Source: Chloroflexota bacterium
Lineage (GTDB): Bacteria; Chloroflexota; Anaerolineae; Anaerolineales; Anaerolineaceae
DNA: 7,871 nucleotides
NCBI GenBank assembly: GCA_012800995.1
Contig: JAAZIH010000070.1
Span: forward strand, 1-7,871
Reading direction: 5' to 3'
In this document: positions 6,075 to 7,871 of the stretch, piece by piece
Position numbering within the stretch: position 1 is the stretch's first letter
How the letters are laid out: the number at the start of each line of letters is the position of its first letter
Position numbers and translations under genes: made by a program
Notes under the pieces: model-generated
Databases searched by the model: none
The model's input: the letters and a program-made list of their open reading frames with translations, nothing else
Told to the model about the DNA's origin: nothing

Positions 6075-7422
6075 GATATTCCTCCTCAAGCACCGCGGTC
6101 AAGAATTCAATATCTTCGCGGGAGATTTTTTCTGTTACAGCTAACATGAGATGGTTTTCTAACTCAGGATAGTCTTGACTTAGGTCGTAACCACCGAGAA
6201 TATCATGATCGCGCAGCCATTCAAGCACTTCGTCTATTGGACGTTCGGATTTAACAACAAACTCGTGGAAGAAGGGTATTTCTGGGAAAGCGAGCTGGTA
6301 GCCATCAACCTGGCTAAGCTGATCAGCAGCAAAATGTGCCTTTTGGTAACACAAATTGGCAACTTCCTTGAAGCCTTCTTTGCCCAGGACGGTCATGTAG
6401 ATGGTCGCGGCAAGGGTCATTAAGCCTTGGTTGCTGCAAATATTCGAGGTCGCCTTTCCGCGGCGAATGTGTTGTTCGCGCGCGGTGAGGGTGAGTACAT
6501 AAGCCAGGTTGCCATCTATGTCTGTGGTTTGACCAACCAGACGACCGGCGATTTTGCGCAAAAGTTCTTCTGTTACCGCAAAATAACCCAGGTAGGGTCC
6601 ACCATAAGACAAGGGAATGCCGAGGGGTTGTCCTTCACCAATGACGATATCCGCGCCAAGTTCACCGGGGGGAGTTAAGATGCCCAAAGCGGTGGGGTTT
6701 GTCGCCACTGCAACGAGCGCACCATGCGCGTGAGCGGCTTCAATGAGGGGCTTGTAATCAATGACCCGACCGAAAAAGTCTGGGTATTGTACGAGGACGA
6801 GCGCGGTGTCCTTGTCAATCAGTTCAATTAGTTTTGCCATATCAGCATTGATGCCAGTTTCCTGGTCATCGCCCAGGATTTGAATGTCATCATGTGGGCG
6901 GAAATAGCTGCGCATCACTGCACGATATTGAGGGTTGACCGCGCGAGAGACGAGGAATTTATTGCGTTTTCCTCTAAAGTGGCTGTCAGCCAGGATTGCC
7001 GCTTCAGCGGCAGCGGTTGCACCGTCATAATGCGAGGCGTTACATACTGCCATGCCGGTGAGCTGACAGATGAGACTCTGGAATTCAAAAATTGCCTGTA
7101 GAGTTCCCTGAGAAACTTCAGGCTGATAGGGGGTATAAGCGGTATACCACTCGCCACGTTGCAAAAGGTTGTCAACCGCGGCTGGGATGTAGTGGTCATA
7201 AGCACCCGCACCCAGGAAACTTAGGAGCTCCTTGGTGCTTCCATTGGCGGAGGCGATGCTGTCTAAATTTGACAGGATTTCCATTTCAGTTAGCTGATCT
7301 GGAAGGTCCAGTTTAGGATACCGAAACTTTTCGGGGATCTCTGAGAAGAGATCCTCGATTCTTTCAATACCTAATGATTTAAGCATCACCTCCACATCTT
7401 TTTGTGTGTGGGGTGTAAACAT
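6067..7422 (-). CDS. gcvPA: Glycine dehydrogenase (decarboxylating) subunit 1, GcvPA
   Basis: 451 aa, the usual length of the separate N-terminal P-protein subunit. It forms an alpha2beta2-type complex with GcvPB and has an aminotransferase-like fold. Conserved blocks are FLGAGAYDHYIPA (69-81), TAYTPYQPEVSQGTLQ (94-109), NASHYDGATAAAEA (128-141), GEGQPLGIPLSYGGPYLGYFA (262-282) and REQHIRRGKATSNIC (315-329). As expected for this subunit, no PLP lysine motif of the HKTFSTPHGGGG kind is present. ATG at 7422 lies 3 nt after the gcvH stop; AGGA at the end of gcvH is a weak site about 10 nt upstream, so translation is likely coupled to gcvH. Its end overlaps the start of gcvPB by 8 nt. Confidence 0.97.
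   Translation of the reverse strand: MFTPHTQKDVEVMLKSLGIERIEDLFSEIPEKFRYPKLDLPDQLTEMEILSNLDSIASANGSTKELLSFLGAGAYDHYIPAAVDNLLQRGEWYTAYTPYQPEVSQGTLQAIFEFQSLICQLTGMAVCNASHYDGATAAAEAAILADSHFRGKRNKFLVSRAVNPQYRAVMRSYFRPHDDIQILGDDQETGINADMAKLIELIDKDTALVLVQYPDFFGRVIDYKPLIEAAHAHGALVAVATNPTALGILTPPGELGADIVIGEGQPLGIPLSYGGPYLGYFAVTEELLRKIAGRLVGQTTDIDGNLAYVLTLTAREQHIRRGKATSNICSNQGLMTLAATIYMTVLGKEGFKEVANLCYQKAHFAADQLSQVDGYQLAFPEIPFFHEFVVKSERPIDEVLEWLRDHDILGGYDLSQDYPELENHLMLAVTEKISREDIEFLTAVLEEEYHD
6080..6086 (-). promoter_or_regulatory. Ribosome binding site of gcvPB, inside the gcvPA 3' end
   Basis: AGGAGGA on the minus strand, five bases before the ATG at 6074-6072. It settles the gcvPB start and lies within the last codons of gcvPA (the run of glutamates), so ribosomes finishing gcvPA can reinitiate there. 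Confidence 0.85.
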
Positions 7423-7425
7423 AGA

Positions 7426-7812
7426 TTATCGGTCCTGGCAGTATGCTTCGTAGGTGTCGGCGTCCATGAGGCTATCCAGTTCACTTTCGTCTGAAACCTG
7501 GACTTTCACTAACCAACCACCTTCATAGGGTTCCTGGTTGAGAATTTCAGGAGCGTCAACGACTTCTTCGTTAACTTCCAACACAGTTCCACTGACAGGG
7601 AAGTGGACTTCGGCAGCAGCTTTTACAGATTCGATGGTGCCGATGCTATCGCCAGCGCTCACTTCGTCATCGGGATCGATTTCGAATTCAACATAAACGA
7701 CGTCGGAGAGGGCGTCTTGCGCATAGTCAGTGATGCCGATGGTGGCAATGCCGTCTTCAACTTTGACCCATTCATCGGTCTTGAGGTATCTGAGTTCTTG
7801 TGGATATTTCAT
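7426..7812 (-). CDS. gcvH: Glycine cleavage system H protein (lipoyl carrier)
   Basis: 128 aa, full length for GcvH. It is the mobile carrier whose lipoyl-lysine shuttles the aminomethyl group from the P protein to the T protein and is then reoxidised by the L protein. The lipoylation site is K64 in GTIESVKAAAEVHFPVSG. Other family marks are KTDEWVKVEDG (11-21), IGITDYAQDALSDVVYVE (25-42) and NQEPYEGGWLVKV (92-104). ATG at 7812 is chosen because AAAGGAGA lies 4 nt upstream; an in-frame TTG six codons earlier precedes this site. It is the first gene seen of a gcvH-gcvPA-gcvPB operon with a 3-nt gap to gcvPA. gcvT, often next to gcvH, is not in the 59 bases upstream that the window still holds. 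Confidence 0.97.
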   Translation of the reverse strand: MKYPQELRYLKTDEWVKVEDGIATIGITDYAQDALSDVVYVEFEIDPDDEVSAGDSIGTIESVKAAAEVHFPVSGTVLEVNEEVVDAPEILNQEPYEGGWLVKVQVSDESELDSLMDADTYEAYCQDR

Positions 7813-7850
7813 TGTGTCTCCTTTAATCAATGTTTGTTTTTATTTAGTAA

Positions 7851-7856
7851 AGTATA
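7851..7856 (-). promoter_or_regulatory. Possible -10 box of the gcv operon
   Basis: TATACT on the minus strand (five of six to consensus) lies about 40 nt before the gcvH ATG, in an AT-rich stretch. The matching -35 box would fall beyond the right edge, so this cannot be confirmed. Stop codons appear in all three minus-strand frames between 7813 and 7871, so this stretch is mostly non-coding, although the 3' end of an upstream gene could reach into it. Confidence 0.3.
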
Positions 7857-7871
7857 TTAAAACAAGAGCAC

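Overview
The window comes from a bacterial chromosome. Gene content and style suggest a member of the Chloroflexota, perhaps Anaerolineae: a glycine decarboxylase split into two subunits (gcvPA/gcvPB), a secreted LysM-M23 protein, a tRNA without encoded CCA, and ordinary Shine-Dalgarno sites mixed with GTG starts. This assignment is an impression, not a proof; other Gram-positive-like lineages with split GcvP are possible. Base composition is uneven: hand-counted 60-base lines give about 28-32% G+C inside the AbiE-type pair, 43% in the exonuclease gene and 55-62% in the gcv genes.

Left part (1-665). The 5' part of plsX (phospholipid synthesis) runs leftwards off the window edge. Diverging from it is a complete tRNA-Leu(GAG) gene at 522-603 with a near-consensus promoter and a strong hairpin terminator. 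Centre-left (663-2901). A secreted LysM/M23 cell-wall peptidase (minus strand) and an exonuclease III-type AP endonuclease (plus strand) start back-to-back only 37 bp apart, so their promoters must reach into each other's 5' coding ends.

Centre (2997-4569). A two-gene AbiE-type toxin-antitoxin/abortive-infection module: AbiEi-like antitoxin/repressor followed by an AbiEii-like nucleotidyltransferase toxin overlapping it by 4 nt (ATGA). It has its own promoter, whose -10 box lies exactly between two 18-bp inverted half-sites, a very good candidate autoregulatory operator. A bidirectional hairpin terminator closes the module and insulates it from the convergent gcv operon.

Right part (4611-7871). 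A tightly packed minus-strand operon gcvH-gcvPA-gcvPB encodes the lipoyl carrier H protein and both subunits of the P protein of the glycine cleavage system. gcvT and the L protein gene are not in the window. A (CTAA)7 microsatellite, carrying stop codons in all six frames, sits just after the gcvPB stop codon.

The most interesting element is the AbiE module with its dyad operator. The family is known, but this operator architecture can be read directly here and tested. No wholly new system was recognised.
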